The notes under the pieces are model-generated. The model saw nothing but the letters and a program-made list of their open reading frames with translations. It had not been told where the DNA came from and did no database searches. A stretch of DNA of 64,000 nucleotides. Source: Ifrita kowaldi. Lineage: Eukaryota > Chordata > Aves > Passeriformes > Cinclosomatidae. The stretch is from contig VZRS01015025.1 of NCBI GenBank assembly GCA_013398055.1, forward strand, positions 186,001 through 250,000. The letters run 5' to 3'. The translations under genes and the position numbers were made by a program. Below are positions 13,861 to 48,045 of the stretch, piece by piece. Each line of letters begins with the position of its first letter. The first letter of the stretch is position 1.

Positions 13861-14003
13861 TTTCTGTAGTTGCAGTTGGTTAGAACACGGTTCTGGTAAC
13901 ACCAAGGTGGTGGGTGCAATTCCCGTACAGGCCATTTATTTAAGAGTTGGACTCGAGGATCCTTGTGGATCCCTTCCAACTCCAAATATTCTATGAATCT
14001 GTG
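13861..14003 (+). mobile_element. tRNA-Ile-derived SINE with CR1-like tail
   Basis: Positions 13867-13934 align almost base for base with a tRNA-Ile gene: box A region GTTGGTTAGAAC, then CACCAAGG and the box B region GGGTGCAATTCCCGTA ending in GGCCA. Differences are mostly CpG decay. The tail (about 13943-14003) matches a CR1 3' end: GTTGGACTCGAGGATCC, CCCTTCCAACTCC, then TATTCTATGAATCTGTG. A tRNA-Ile head joined to a CR1 tail is the structure I know as TguSINE1 of passerines; the family name is from memory. Confidence 0.8.
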
Positions 14004-14469
14004 AAAAGACAATAAACAAAAGAGTTAAAATCCACTTCATGATTTCAAGTGTCTTATCCAAAGTCTGGGGAGCAACGACATCCAGATTCAGATTCCAGCC
14101 CTAGGGATGTCTGCAGATTTTATGACTATCTGAAAGAAGTGAGGGTCCTGCATGAGAAAAATGATGCCATAAATGACTGCTCAAATCACCCGTTGAAACT
14201 AAAAATGAAATAGAGGTTAGCAAGATTTATAGCATTTCTGTGTTAAGTTTATAACAGCTCCTGTTAGGAGACAGGCAGCAATGATCTTAAATCGAATACT
14301 ACTTTTAGAAGACGAGAACGCTGGTGAGAAACCTGCACCCTCCCGTCCGGGAGCCACCACAGCGCACCCAGACACCGCCCCGCGCCCAAACCCCACCGAC
14401 CCTTTCCCTGCAGCTCGGCACAGCCAGGCCGAGCCTGGAGAGGCAAATTAAGCGGAGCAACGCCTTACA

Positions 14470-14705
14470 ACAGGATCACAGAATCACAGAACGGCTTAGG
14501 TTGGAAGGGACCTTAAAAATCACCCAGTTCCAACGCCCTGCCATGGGCAGGGACACCTTTCCACTGGACCAGGCTACTCAGAGCTCCAGCCAAGCCAGAC
14601 TTGAACACTCCCAAGGATGGGGCATCCACAGCTTCTCTGGGCAACCTGTGCCAGTGCATCACAGCGAAGAGCTCCCTCCCAGTACCTCATCCAAACCCGC
14701 CGTCC
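14470..14705 (-). mobile_element. CR1 LINE 3' end (5'-truncated)
   Basis: Read on the minus strand it matches the avian CR1 3' tail. The hallmark TCACAGAATCACAGAA end lies at 14477-14492, followed by GGTTGGAAGGGACCTT, the CCATGGGCAGGGACA block and the CACTGG...GCCCAGAGAAGC-like block further in. It ends about 180 bp before the PRPF4B start codon. The long open frames crossing it are not genes. Confidence 0.9.
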
Positions 14706-14719
14706 CGCCTCCGGATCCA

Positions 14720-14738
14720 TTCCCGCCGCCGCCGCCGC
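14720..14738 (+). repeat. Short CCG repeat in the PRPF4B promoter
   Basis: A run of about five CCG units at the upstream edge of the CpG island; a second short CGG-type run lies at about 14845-14858. Both are short and of no known consequence. Confidence 0.6.
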
Positions 14739-14882
14739 CTTCCCTCAGCCACCCCCAGAGGCGGGGGGGCGGGGCCTCCAGCGCGCTCCCAGCCCCGCGC
14801 GCGGGGTTCACTTCCGGCCCCGCGTCCCCCCCCGCCCCCTCCCAGCGGCGGCGGCGGCAGCGAAGGAGTTCGGAAGTTCAAA

Positions 14883-35983
<21,101 letters not shown>

Positions 35984-37325
35984 ACCAGATGAAGAAGTTC
36001 AAAGGGTTTGATTAATTAAGATACAAAGACTGAAGAAATTTCACAGCAGTTATTAATGTATATAAACATAAATATTTCCCCTGCAAAGTTGAGGAAGAAA
36101 TGATACATTTGAATTAACATCAAGGCTGATATTTCTTTTAGAAATGTTAGAGTAATTCTGTTTTGTGTCTTATGTGAAAATTTTCACTGTAGAACTGTTT
36201 TAATTGCCAAGACTGCACAAAAGTACAATGCTAATGTATATGGTTGCAGTTCGTATATATTATAAAAAGAAAAAAAGCATCTGTTATTAAAAAAAAAAAA
36301 GAAAGAAAAAAAAAAGAGAGCAGTAATACTGGGTGGTTGATTTGTTTTTAGCAGACTTGGCTTCATTTTTGTCTTTACAAAATGGCCAGCATAAATGCTG
36401 TTTATATTCACATTTTCCTAGGTGTGTGTGTGCAGGCCACAGCAGCATGCCCTTGGTGTAGTCAGTGCCGAAGGGGGTCTGTTCCTTCTTGAGCCTGCCC
36501 GCAGGGATGGTCTCCTCTTTTAAAGCAGGTTGTGTACAACTTTCAGTACACTGAAGGTAAGCTAACCCATCAACATCACCGGTGTTTAAGCTGTTATTTT
36601 ACTGGAACAACTGACAAATGAGAGACAATAGCATTGTGGCAGAATTCCCTGCATGTTTGAGAAATGATCTTGTTTTATTTTCTGGCATTGCAACCGTGGC
36701 ATAGTTACAACTTCTGTTCTGTTCATCACATTTAAAACTGGGAGAGAGCGCACTTGATGGATAGAGCGCCTTCAGTGTACTGTTTCTTATTACTTTAATT
36801 TTTTTAATCAACTTGCTATAGACTTTGTATACATTTTGTTAAATACAGTTCACTATGACATAGAACCAATACTTACAGAAGAGTTTTCATTTAGTAATTA
36901 CGTATGTTGGGATCTCATTCGAAAGACCTTATATCTAAAGGATAGATAGACAACATAATGAATTTTTAACTATTTGTATGTCATTTTGAAAGTGTACTGC
37001 TTTATGCTAAAAGTGTTTCATTTGTTCATTGTTTTCATTATTTGTGATCATGTTGTCTTTCAATACAGGCATAAACCTTCCACTCTTGAACAAAGCAGCT
37101 GCTTTTTAAAAGCGGTAATTGCTTCTTTACCTTTTATTTCTTTTGTAAATGAAGCTTTTCTTTAAGAAATGTGACTTTAAAGTGTTGTCTCTTGCATAAA
37201 ACAGTTGACACTTACTTATTGTAAAGTGAAGATTGTTCTGCTGCATGTAAAGTGGACCATGCAGATTTCTGTATGTTTTCAGTATGCATCATTAGATAAT
37301 AAAGTCTTTTGTGAACAAGGCATTT
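35984..37325 (+). other. PRPF4B: Probable PRPF4B 3' untranslated region
   Basis: Sequence after the PRPF4B stop is AU-rich, with an A-rich run at about 36289-36315. It contains a canonical AATAAA at 37298-37303 followed by GT-rich sequence. The end is inferred from that signal; longer forms using later signals (for example near 38180) are possible. Confidence 0.5.
37298..37303 (+). terminator. Candidate poly(A) signal of PRPF4B
   Basis: Perfect AATAAA hexamer about 1.3 kb after the stop codon, followed within 30 bp by T/G-rich sequence. It is the first canonical hexamer I see in the 3' flank. Confidence 0.45.
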
Positions 37326-40300
37326 GTAGCCATTTTTAAAAGAATCTGTCTTCAGTGATGGTAAATCAGGTAATTTGTAAGACCCGCCCCTGCATTTCCT
37401 ATTAATCATTTAATTAAAGGCATTATTAAATGTTATGATCTTTGGGAGAGCTATAGGCTATACTAATTGGATAAATAATTATCACTGCTTAAAAACAAAG
37501 CAAAAAACCCTACAGATACTGTCTGTCTGCTTTCATTGTAATGAAATTATTCCTGTAGGACATGGGATTAAATTCAGGCTTTAACTAATGTTTGTGCTGT
37601 TTTTCTCACTTTTCCTTTTGATGGTGCTGAAAGAGAAAAAAGGAAAGCGAGTCACAGGCCACTCAACGCCTACTCCATGGGTCTGATTTGCTGAGACACC
37701 AACTTCACCTTCCTAACAAGGTTATTTCTGACAGCATGTGTAGATAAACATTTAGCAACAAGTTAAAAGAGCTTGAGACAATTGAGTTGGATATACAGGG
37801 TGAGGAAAACAGAAACAACTTTTTCAGGTCCATACTGCTGTTTTAATGTTCTTTTTGACGATGTTAAGAAGTTCATCTTTTCATTTTTTGTTAATATATT
37901 CTGACAGGCTGTGAAAACCCCACTGGTTTCACGTACTTTATAATACTTGGAACTAAGAAGGATTTTTGTATCCATCTAGGTACATAATGGCAACAATCTT
38001 GCACTCTTAGTGCACTCAAGAATGAGGAAAAATGCCACAAAGCAGGTCATTCTGCTGGTGGGGAATACCCCACCCAGGAGGTGTAATGAACTAACTACGA
38101 AAAGGAGCAGGAGATGGGTGGTTTTGTACACCTATTTGGAACCTTCAACCTGTCTCTTCTCAATTTATATTGTAAAATTACTAATAAAACCCAATCTCTC
38201 CCTATTTCCACATATTTAAGGTATCTTTTTCATGCAGGAAATAAAAGAAGTTAGCTTTCATGTTTAGTGAAACACTAGTTGCTTGCTAGTTAAATACAGA
38301 AAGTGTAACTTGCACTTTCACAACATAGGCAGCACTTCTGAGGGCTCTTTTCCACAGATGTAGTAATAGCTTATTCTTTCTGTTGCTTTGTACTTTATTC
38401 TTAAAATAGGAATATGAAACAATGAAATGAGTTGGTGATACAGAAACAAAGCAGTAGAAAAGATGCCCCTTAATACCTACAGAATTGTTTTAAGCTGTTC
38501 TGGAGAAGCATAAAGTTGCTCGTTTACTTGTTCTTTGTGTTGTAGGTGCAGCTCAAAAGAAGATGAAGGCTACCAGAAGACATGAACAAAGGTTTCTGTC
38601 CTATAAAAGATATGAAAAATACTCTTCATCTAGTTCTGTCTTAATCTTTTAGTTTCCAGCATTCCAATTTAGAATTGGTTAACACTGCTGCATTACTGAT
38701 AATTCTGAAACATACTTGCTGTATTAGAATTTGTTAAATAGATTGTTTTGTTTCTGGTTGAAGAGATTTTTTTATTGTAATTAAATGTAGGTAAATAAGC
38801 ATTACTCTTTAAATGTAGTTTTCTTAAAATGATAGACTGAGCAGTACAAAATCTATGAAATTTAGGCAGAAAATCTGGCCATCATATTTGGTTAAAATAA
38901 ATGTGTTAACCAGTAAACATTCAAGCAGATGATGCACTTTTTTCTTTAACTTCAGTCAGTTCATTATTTATTTCAATTCTGTCAAACTTAATTATTGATA
39001 CAGAGAATAACTGGCAGGGGTTATTTAAAAGAAATGGATTTCAGTCCCCCATCCAGCTGATACTTCCTGTGGGCAACAATAGAAAAATCTTTAGTTCTAG
39101 CTTCAAAAACCTCTGGACTTGAGGATGTTTTGACGCTGTTAAGGACCCTCCCCAGTTTTGGGCAATGCCTGTCCCTGTAGCCTGAGGTCTGTGAGAGTAG
39201 CTGTGGCTGCCACTACAGGCAGCTGAATTCTCATGGTTGTGGCTGGGTGCAAACAGAACAGCTGTGCAACAGAATGAACAATTTCTCAGCTCATCTAAGA
39301 GGGAGGATAACTTACATTTTCTTCCTGAGCACAAATTTTTAATTTATGTCTTTGCTAGAGGTCCTACATACAGAAAGTTTGGCTAAATTTACTGTGCTGA
39401 TTTCTGTTTCCTTCTCCCTCATGGTGACAAGGAGCTTCACATTTAACATACTCAGTTTTCCAAGCCTTCAGAAAGAACAAGATTCCAGTCCTGTGGAGTT
39501 AGAATGTGTTTTTATTACCTTGGTATCTACTACTTAGTTTAAAAATTAATTACTGTTCAAGAGTTTTTAATAGAAGATAATGATTCCTTTAAAACCTTCT
39601 TAATAATACTTTATCTCCATACATAGGGTAAGTGGCATTAAACCTCTGAAGAACCTTTATGTGTGTATTGACCCCCACACAGAAGGCAGACCAGACTGTG
39701 ATACTGCTGGAGATAGAGGGATCTTCTACAGCATGTGTAAAACTGTAACGTGGGTGGAGGATGTTGAGAAGTGGCAAGTGCTTGAAATTAATAAACTGTG
39801 CTTAAAACTTGCCTGCATCCTGTCTTCTGTTGTGCCTGCATGTCCTACTGCAAAGCTGTGAAATGTATGAACAATTTTTAAAGGCACTAGAAATTAAGTG
39901 TAGTTCTTTGAATGGGGTTGTATCCTTAGGTCTCAGAGGCGTTAGAGAATCTCTGGGAAAAGTCTTCCTGAATACGTAAAATGGAGCTTTTGTTGAGTTG
40001 CCTCTCCCATGGTTTTGGAAGCCCCTTCAGCACCAAAGATTTCATGTGAATCCACTTTACTTTTCACTGTGCCTTTTTTTATCTTTTATAACAAGGTATT
40101 AACCTGTATTGAGTCGGGGTGAAAGAATTGCATTGTATTGCAGCAGAAGGAAGTCGTATGTACTTACAGATTAATCTTTATAAGGGAAAAGAATAGATTG
40201 GGAGCAGCAGCATGGTGAAGTGGGATGCAATGTGTGTTTTTATTTATTAACTTGTAAATTATGTATCACATTATTAAGTACATTTGTGTGTGGGTACAGA

Positions 40301-43300
40301 AGTGAGACTGCCCCATGAGTGTTCTACGCTTCATGTCTTAGTTTTGTTCATCTCAGTACATAGATAATTAAAACTTAATTTTAACTTGTGACAGTACTTA
40401 CTCTAAATGTAAAACCTTGGCCTTCATTCCATCATACACCTATTGAATTCTTCACTGTCTTAATTATTTCCCCATAAACATTGATTTTGATGATTGTGGC
40501 CCAGATATTTCTATGAAGCAGGTATGAGCTAATTATTTATAAAATTGTGAAAACACACGAATATTTACAAAGATTCAGTGTTTGGTTTAAGTTAATGAGA
40601 AATAATTTAAAGCTTCTTACGGGCAGGTATAAACAAATAGGCCATAACTGATAGAGTAACTGTTGATGGTTCTGTCTCAGAAGTGACTTTTTAAGTGAGA
40701 ATGCAACGACGATGGCTTTGTGTTCTTGTGGAAGGAAACTAGGAGGGGGCACTAAGGATAACTCAAGTACCTCCAGTCTAAAGAATAGGACTGATAGTAG
40801 CTACCAAGAGTAATAAGCAAAGAAAGTCAGTACAGCTTTAAAAAGAAAGGAGCTGGTAACAAAGGTTACTGGGCGCAAGAAGGCAGAGAAGAAAGCACTC
40901 TTGATTGCCAGGTTAAAACCCTAATTCTCTGTTGTTACAGGAAATGGACCTTTTCACAGACTCTTAGTGCAACTGAGGCGTTCTTCACGTCTTTGAAAGC
41001 CAATTTAAACCTGCACCTACACTAGACCTTTCCCTTTGGAGAGGCAGATCTGTCATGGAATCTGACACAGTATCAGGCAGAAGTGTGGTTTTTTAGAAGA
41101 TGTAGGTGAATTTCTTCATTGGTAACCACCTTCAGTAATGTTCTGTCTTAGCAGGAAAAAGGGTGTTCAATAGTCTGGGTATGACATTCTGCATATTCAC
41201 TTTTCCAGCAGCTCTTAACTACCAATGGCAAAACTCCTTCCATAAAGGGGACAGCTCAGACATTCTGCAGATCTTCCTCCTATGTTAAAACAAAGCTCAT
41301 CCTAAAAATGTTACCTGTGAAGTACTCTGTAAAACAATCTTGACATCGGAGCTGCAGCTTTTCCATGAGAAGGAACAAGGTTTTGCTCAACTAAAGCCAA
41401 GCTGATCTCCATGCCATGGTTACTTGTGTATCTACTAGGCAACTAGGAAGGCTACACACAGAATTCTGTAAATAATTTCATAAAATGTAGTTTGGATTTA
41501 AGACCCAGACAGATTAGGCCAGCTGGGTTAAACTGGTGTGCTCCTTTCAGCCTCTTGAATGAAGATGCTGCACCATGGCTGAACATGAGGACTGCCTGCA
41601 ATCAGTCTTCCTTTGGGTGATCTCCTTCACACAGGATAATAACAATTTGGTCACTCTTTCTGTGAGTTTTTAGATTAAATCTTAAATGCACAGAATGCCT
41701 ATCCATTTCCTCCCCCTAGGAGGCTTAAATAAATCTGGCAGAGCAGGTTCAGGCATAGAGGTCCCTTCTTTTACAGAGAACATCCAGCACTCTCTGACAG
41801 GGTAGGAAATGGGTGGTTTCACAAGTTGATCCAAATCGTTCTGTAGCTCATTAAAGCTGATACACCACGTCCATTCTTATTTGCAAGTAATTTGCAATCT
41901 ATTTATAAGATTTATAAGGCCTTAATGAAAAACCTCAGCTATGCTTACATGAAAATCCCAAATAATGCCTAGATCAAAATCCTTTTTTTCTTGAGGTTTT
42001 TGTCTTAAAATAATCCAGAAATCCTCATTTCCTGTAGTAAATTACACAGTAGTTAAATATATGAAAGTGAGAGCAATTTAGGACATCTCACAGATGATCT
42101 GCTCCAAAGACTGCAACTAATCCTGTGTAACCAACTTCCAAATTTGTTCCAGACTCCCACAAGAAGGTGCACACCCACTTTTGCTTCTCATGCTCCATGG
42201 GCCAGGGGGAGGCTGAGGACCTTTTCTGTACTGTTCCTACTGGATTCACAACGTTTTTGATTTTCTAGTACACTGATCACAGAACAGAGCAACCAAGACA
42301 TCAAAACACAAGTAACAAACTACTGGCAACATCTCAGCTTCCCTCCTGCTTCCCAGCTGACCCTCAGTGACGGAAATTTGACTGTTGCAAAGCACAGTCT
42401 TGTTCAGAGTATTTGCTGCAATGTTAAGAATTAAAAGCTATCCCAGCTTCTGTAACACAGCTAGATGCCTGGCAAAATAAATAAATAAACCAAAATCGCA
42501 AACTGCGGTCTGGTTTTGGTCCAAAAAGTGTTCTAGCTCCAATCTAATTTTTCCCATAACCATGAGCAGCCTAGTGCCCTGTGATGAACACCCTGTGATA
42601 AGACACTGGCCAGAAGAAAATAGAATGTTATCAGGATGTTCATCTGCAATAGGAATGATAAAAGGGAATGAAGCTTGAAAGGCACAGGGGAGATTGTGGT
42701 TTGGTTTAAGCTGGTTTAATGTAAGGGGCAAGAGTTTAAAAATTTTTAGTGGTTTCTTGGTTTTGTATCCATCACAGAGGTAGAATCCTATCTGCCTTTG
42801 CTGAGCACTTCTTAAGCCACTGGACTTCCAAAGGGGTTTATGGAGTAGGGAAGGAGAGAGTGGCAGAAGCCACTGGTTCATGTTTCTCCCAGTTTCTAGT
42901 TGACTGAGCAGAGACAATCACACATACTTCCACTGCTTTCCTGATTTACTACAGAAGGAGAAGGCACAGCTGTTACAAGAATGTCCTGTAACAGGAGATG
43001 TAATATCACTAAGATTCTTCCTAAATCTTTTGAAATACAGAGTTTACAAAAAACTTGCAAAAGCATATTAAAAAGAAAAAACCTTCCAAACCTTGGCCAT
43101 GTGCTCTCTGCTAGCTACAGCACATAGTAGCAAAACTTGGGACAATTCCCCCCTCCACCCCATTAGTATCACCTTTCTCTCTGTTTTCCAGCAAGAGCAA
43201 ATGGACAGCACATCCTCAGAGATGAAGAATTATGAGGGAAGGGCAGGGTGTGGGAAAGGAAAGTGCTTAATTGAATGGGGTTTTTGGGTTCTTACTTCAT

Positions 43301-43779
43301 ATTGCAGAATTTGTTTGTCCTTGATGGCTGGATTAGCAAGAACTGAATTTGAAACAAACCTATTTAAGGTTTGCTAAAAAGTTAATCATTATTGAAATGG
43401 TTCTGAGGTAACAATTTTAGAGAAATTATGTCAGTTCTTGGGCTATCTAATTTCAGCATTGCTAAACAATAATTTAATCATTAGTAGAATCATCCAAGAA
43501 AATACAGCAGTAGTAGCATGAGTGGAAAGGTGCTTCTCTTCATTGAAATACATCCTTTTGATTATGAGCATTCCAGCTCATGACTGTTAAGACTTGGTGT
43601 TAGCCATGTGTTTTATAAAATAATGTTTTCTTTTGACATCCAACTCATTTACAAACACAATCAGCAAAAGCAGCAGCAGAAAATTCTTTCTGTGTGCTTT
43701 TCCAGTAAAAAGTACGTGTGAAGATACACACCCATTACCACACTTGGATTTTTTAGCTGGGCATATTGTGATATGCAGT

Positions 43780-44040
43780 GGGTAATGGTTTTAAACTGAA
43801 GGGGAGAGCGGGTTTAGATTGGATATTAAGAACAAACTCTTTTACAATGAGGGTGGTGAAACACTGGAACAGGTTTCCCAGAGATGTGGAGGGTGCCCTA
43901 TGCCTGGAAAATTCAAGGTGATGTTAGAGGGGGCTCTGAGCAACCTGATCTAGTCAAAGGTGTCCCTGTTCATTGCAGGGAGGTTGGAACTAGATGATCT
44001 TTAAAGGTGCCTTCCAGCCCAAACTGTTCTGTAATTCCTG
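43780..44040 (+). mobile_element. CR1 LINE 3' end (5'-truncated)
   Basis: Plus-strand CR1 tail. Starts near GGGTAATGGTTTTAAACTGA and passes through the TTTAGATTGGATATTA block, the GAGGGTGGTGAAACACTGGA block and the TGTCCCTG...CAGGGAGGTTGGAACT block. It ends at AGATGATCTTTAAAGG and a degraded TTCTGTAATTC terminus. Confidence 0.92.
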
Positions 44041-44940
44041 CAGATCCCAGTCTGTGCCCTCTCACTTCGATAACCTGATGACTGCTGCTTAGTTGAGTGT
44101 TTCAGCCAATTCTACAACCCTGCAACTGTGATTTAATTTAGATCCCATTTCCTGGAATTGTTTATTGCAGCTGCATAGCAGATCAGCACAAAACCCTTAC
44201 TAAACTTAAATGACATTCACTGCTGTCCACTTACACACCAAGCAGGTCACACTACTGAAGGAAATTAGACCGGTTTGATACTGTTTGTCCTTGACAAAAT
44301 GTTTTGTTCTATTACTGCAGAATAGGGAGGAGATTTCCAAGAAATTCTCTCCACTAATTTTGTGTACTTACCTGTACCTTCTTGTATTTCTTTTACAATG
44401 GCAGACCTTGATTAAAAAAAAGGGCATTCTGTACTTGTATCACAAAAGAACTGTAAAGTTACACATTTTTAAAAGATCAGGACTAATGGAACAATATGGT
44501 CAGAAGTTGGCTTTTGTTGCTCAGATGCTTTTAAAAAAAAGTTTTAAAATGTTCTGCACTCATCTCATCACTTTAAATGTCAAAAAGAAATAGAACAACA
44601 TTCAGCAGTGCTGTGAGGCAGCAAAAATATCCCTTCAATGCAAATTGTAGCAACTTAGAAATTGTTTTGTTATCTTCTTTTAGGTATGTTGTTACAAACT
44701 CCATGGAATTTCTGTAAGTACTTTAGTTCCTTTTTTTTTAAACGATGCAAATCTTTTACAGATTTTTAAATTAACATTCATATAAATAGGTGAAGAATGC
44801 CTTATTTCATATCTGTGAATTAGTTATACTACTTTTATCTAAAATACCAGGTAAAAAATACATTTGCAATAGATATTTTAGTGGCTAGAAAACATGAAAC
44901 TCTACACATCACTAAAGGTTAATTAAGGTGAACACATTTC

Positions 44941-44966
44941 GTATCCCTCATTATCATGAGGGATAC
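44941..44966. repeat. Perfect 11-bp inverted repeat
   Basis: GTATCCCTCAT and its exact reverse complement ATGAGGGATAC are separated by the four bases TATC. No gene or element boundary is recognised around it. Confidence 0.85.
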
Positions 44967-47655
44967 AAACTGGAGATATCATTATTTGTGTACACATTCA
45001 GGGAAAACAAGATAAGCGAGTGATTATTCGAAGTTCAAGTTGAAGTTCTCAATCTGCATAAAGATTTCCTATGGATTAGAATACATGGTGCACAAGAAAT
45101 GTTATTTGAAATTGAAAGTACTGACATGGTTCTTGCAGTTCTAGGGTCTTAACTAAATTGGAAGAGAAAGCCCAGTATCAATAAAAAAAAGAACAGCCAG
45201 GCAAAACCCTCCCTTCCTGCTGTATCCAACTTCATCAATAACTAAAACCAACAATCAGACAGAGAATGCAGAGTACTTACTGAAGAAATTATACTAATAA
45301 TGGGGTTAATGAATTGTATACTTAGATGTCTACAAGCATCTTCAGGGTGCAACAGACTCGATAGGAGACTCACGGCTTTCACTGGAACATACTGGTTTTT
45401 ACCTCCCAAATGCCCTTCCTTAACTTTAATGACAAAAAATTGACATCAATCAGTAACAACCTGTTGAGTGCTCCAATTAAAAAGTACATAAACTCATAAT
45501 TACATGCTGATATTTAATTCCAGAGTGCTAACATGTCTTTGCATGTGTTGCTCTCCCCTGTTTGGCCTGAGTGGGTGCTTATGACATGAACTACTCAATT
45601 GAACTTCATACAATTATTAAAACATTATTTTACCTGAGCAATTTCACCTTTATTTGTCTTCTTCCAGGCATAGAACATTCATTCTTTGTTGATATTTTGA
45701 GTTAGCTAAAGTAAGGAAAATTTTGTTCAAATATCAGAAATTCATTTCAGAATAAGCACAAGGAATATGAAATAAAGCAGGATACCTAATTTATTTGACC
45801 AACAAAGTTCACCTCTTTTATGCTACACTGATGTTCAGATTACCTCAAATTTAGCAAAAGGTCCACAAGAGCCCTGCAAAGAAAAGAAAACAAATTAGAG
45901 ATACAGTGCATGTGAAAACTGTTCTCAGAAATTATCAACTGGCCTTTTTTCCTTTGATCTTTTACTAGAAAATTTTAACCTGCTACAAGTATGTAACTTA
46001 GTTTCAGTGAGCTGAACTCAGCTTTTAACGTACCTCAGGTGTTGGGCCTGCATGAACAAGATGGGGATTTTAGGTAGGGACAAAGGTTTTGGGCTTGGTT
46101 TTTCCTCCCCAGGTTTTACACGTTGTAGTCTAGACCTACTCCACCTCTAATAGCTAAAATGTATTGATACTGATTGATACTACATATATATGTTATATCA
46201 ATACAGAGTGCATTTTAATGTTTGCTCACTTGCAAATCAAAGAAAAATAATCTTCAAAGAAAATCTTGCAAATGGAAACATTTGTCTTGATTTCTACATG
46301 ATTATATAACATGCATAATTGTCTGTACGTACCCAGGAAATTTTCTAGATGCAGGAAACCTTTTAACGATGATCATAGTTTAGTTTTTCATCATAAATTC
46401 TAACCCATTTGAAAACTTTCTATGTCCTTGTTCAAATCAGAGATCTATTACATCACCTTCATGGAAGTGTTCACATCCAGCTGGAGCAAGGGAGAGGCAC
46501 TTCAACACAGCAGAGTTGTTACAGCATATTTACTGTAAATTCAGTGTTAGAAACACAAAAGCTGGGTTCATGATGCAGCCTGAAAATACCGAGTACATCA
46601 CTTATATGCAGAGTTTTGTGGGTCCTGACAGACTTTGGATTTCTAAGTGTTGGTCTCAAATGTGCTTTTGGTCAAACAGGTGTTGTATTGGCAGTAACTA
46701 TAATGAATATAATCAAAGAATGTTGCAGGTCTAATCAGTGTAAGCTCAGAACACCTTATTTCCTGAAACGAGGTGCAGGTATCTTGTCCTTAGTATTTGT
46801 GTGATTTATTTGATTATTTACCTGTGATTCTATGCAAGCACAAGAGGCAGAGAGTAGGTGTGTGTATAACTGTGCCAAGCAGGACCTGAATCCTACTGTA
46901 CATTGCACCCCCATTGGGAAAATGGGCACCACCCAACAGTGATACCTTGGAAGGGAACATTCAGGAACGCTGATGTAATTCTCACAATCTAATTATAATA
47001 GATATAATTAATAAGTGACTGTATTTCAGAAGAAATTATCCCAAGCTGCTGCTTTGTTGTATGGACTAAATAGAAATTGTCTTAAGAGACTCATCAGACT
47101 TTGTTGTACTTAATACCAGACACCTATAAAATGTGTAAAAATTACTAAAGATGCTAATTCAAAACAAACATTTTGTGAACACAGAAGTTATGAACTTTCT
47201 AAGTGATCTGAGACAATGATTTATCTTTTCCAAAAGTTAACCAAAACCACTCAGGAGTTCCATTCCCTAGAGGTAATGCTGATTTATTCTCATTACTCAC
47301 AGAGAGCAGTTTATCTCCCACTGCTGTAAGAGGTATGCTGGCATCTACTGATCAAGGAATCCCTGTTTCTGCTGTTTCATCCATCAACAGGTTATCAAGG
47401 GCTGCATTTTTGCTTGAGGAAAGCAAACACATCACACTTTCCCACAGAAAAGGGGTCATATGAAGCAATTAATGGAAAAATGCACTGGAGATTAGACCCA
47501 CAAAGCTCAAAACAAACATCTTTTGAGTTGAATGTGAAGTCAAGAGAATGCTTTTTTGTAGGACTATTATATTAATAGGGCTCCCAGGAACTACTTGCCC
47601 TCTCATTGAGGATGTTACCCAGAAAGAATAAATCACCACAACAGTAATTAAATGT

Positions 47656-48045
47656 TTCTATTTATTTTTTCATTAATACAGCATTTCCTTCCCCACAGAC
47701 AAATAAAAAGAATCATTCATATGATATTTATTGAAGAGCTATGAAAATAGGGTGCTATAGAATCTCTTGCTTCTTTTGGAAGACAATCTGGTTTAGTATT
47801 ATTCAGAAACATCACTACAGATGATGCCTACAGAATAATGAACCTTTTTCCCCCAACCTAAATATCCATAATGGATGCAAGGCACATAAGAGTGTATTAA
47901 TTTTGTGAACCAGGTTCAACCCAGTACTCAGAACAGAGATATACCACATGAAAAGGTATAAGAATTATTATTTGAAGAGAAAGTCTATTAATGATGACAG
48001 CAGATTAGGCTACTGCCAGATGGTGAATTATTCTACTGGTGAAGA
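47656..48045 (-). other. ECI2: Probable ECI2 3' untranslated region with poly(A) signals
   Basis: Minus-strand sequence after the stop contains AATAAA at 47732-47727 and at 47666-47661. The end is inferred from these hexamers, giving a short 3' UTR of about 0.35-0.4 kb. Confidence 0.6.
47661..47666 (-). terminator. Candidate distal poly(A) signal of ECI2
   Basis: Minus-strand AATAAA about 380 nt after the stop codon; a second copy lies 66 bp nearer the gene at 47727-47732. Confidence 0.5.

Larger units (their letters stand above)
37326..47655. other. Intergenic region between convergent PRPF4B and ECI2
   Basis: Ten kilobases with no exon series I can support on either strand. It holds a CR1 tail at 43780-44040 and a perfect hairpin at 44941-44966. 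Longer open frames (for example minus strand 42438-42917) show no domain, no codon bias and no convincing splice sites. Confidence 0.55.

Noticed and set aside
13867..13934. Possible functional tRNA-Ile gene
   Set aside because: The acceptor-stem start and the anticodon loop are degraded, CpG sites are mutated and a CR1 tail is fused behind it, so it is a SINE and not a tRNA gene.
13483..13935. 150-codon minus-strand open frame
   Set aside because: Part of it is the reverse of the tRNA-derived SINE and the rest shows no domain or splice support.
38546..38652. Exon-like stretch after TTTGTGTTGTAG with 34 open codons rich in Lys/Arg/Ser
   Set aside because: It lies beyond the PRPF4B stop and likely poly(A) site, and no upstream exon could be found to feed it. 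Chance is more likely.
42438..42917. 159-codon minus-strand open frame in the intergenic region
   Set aside because: No recognisable domain, no sensible splice sites and no codon bias; it is in the size range expected by chance for a window this long.
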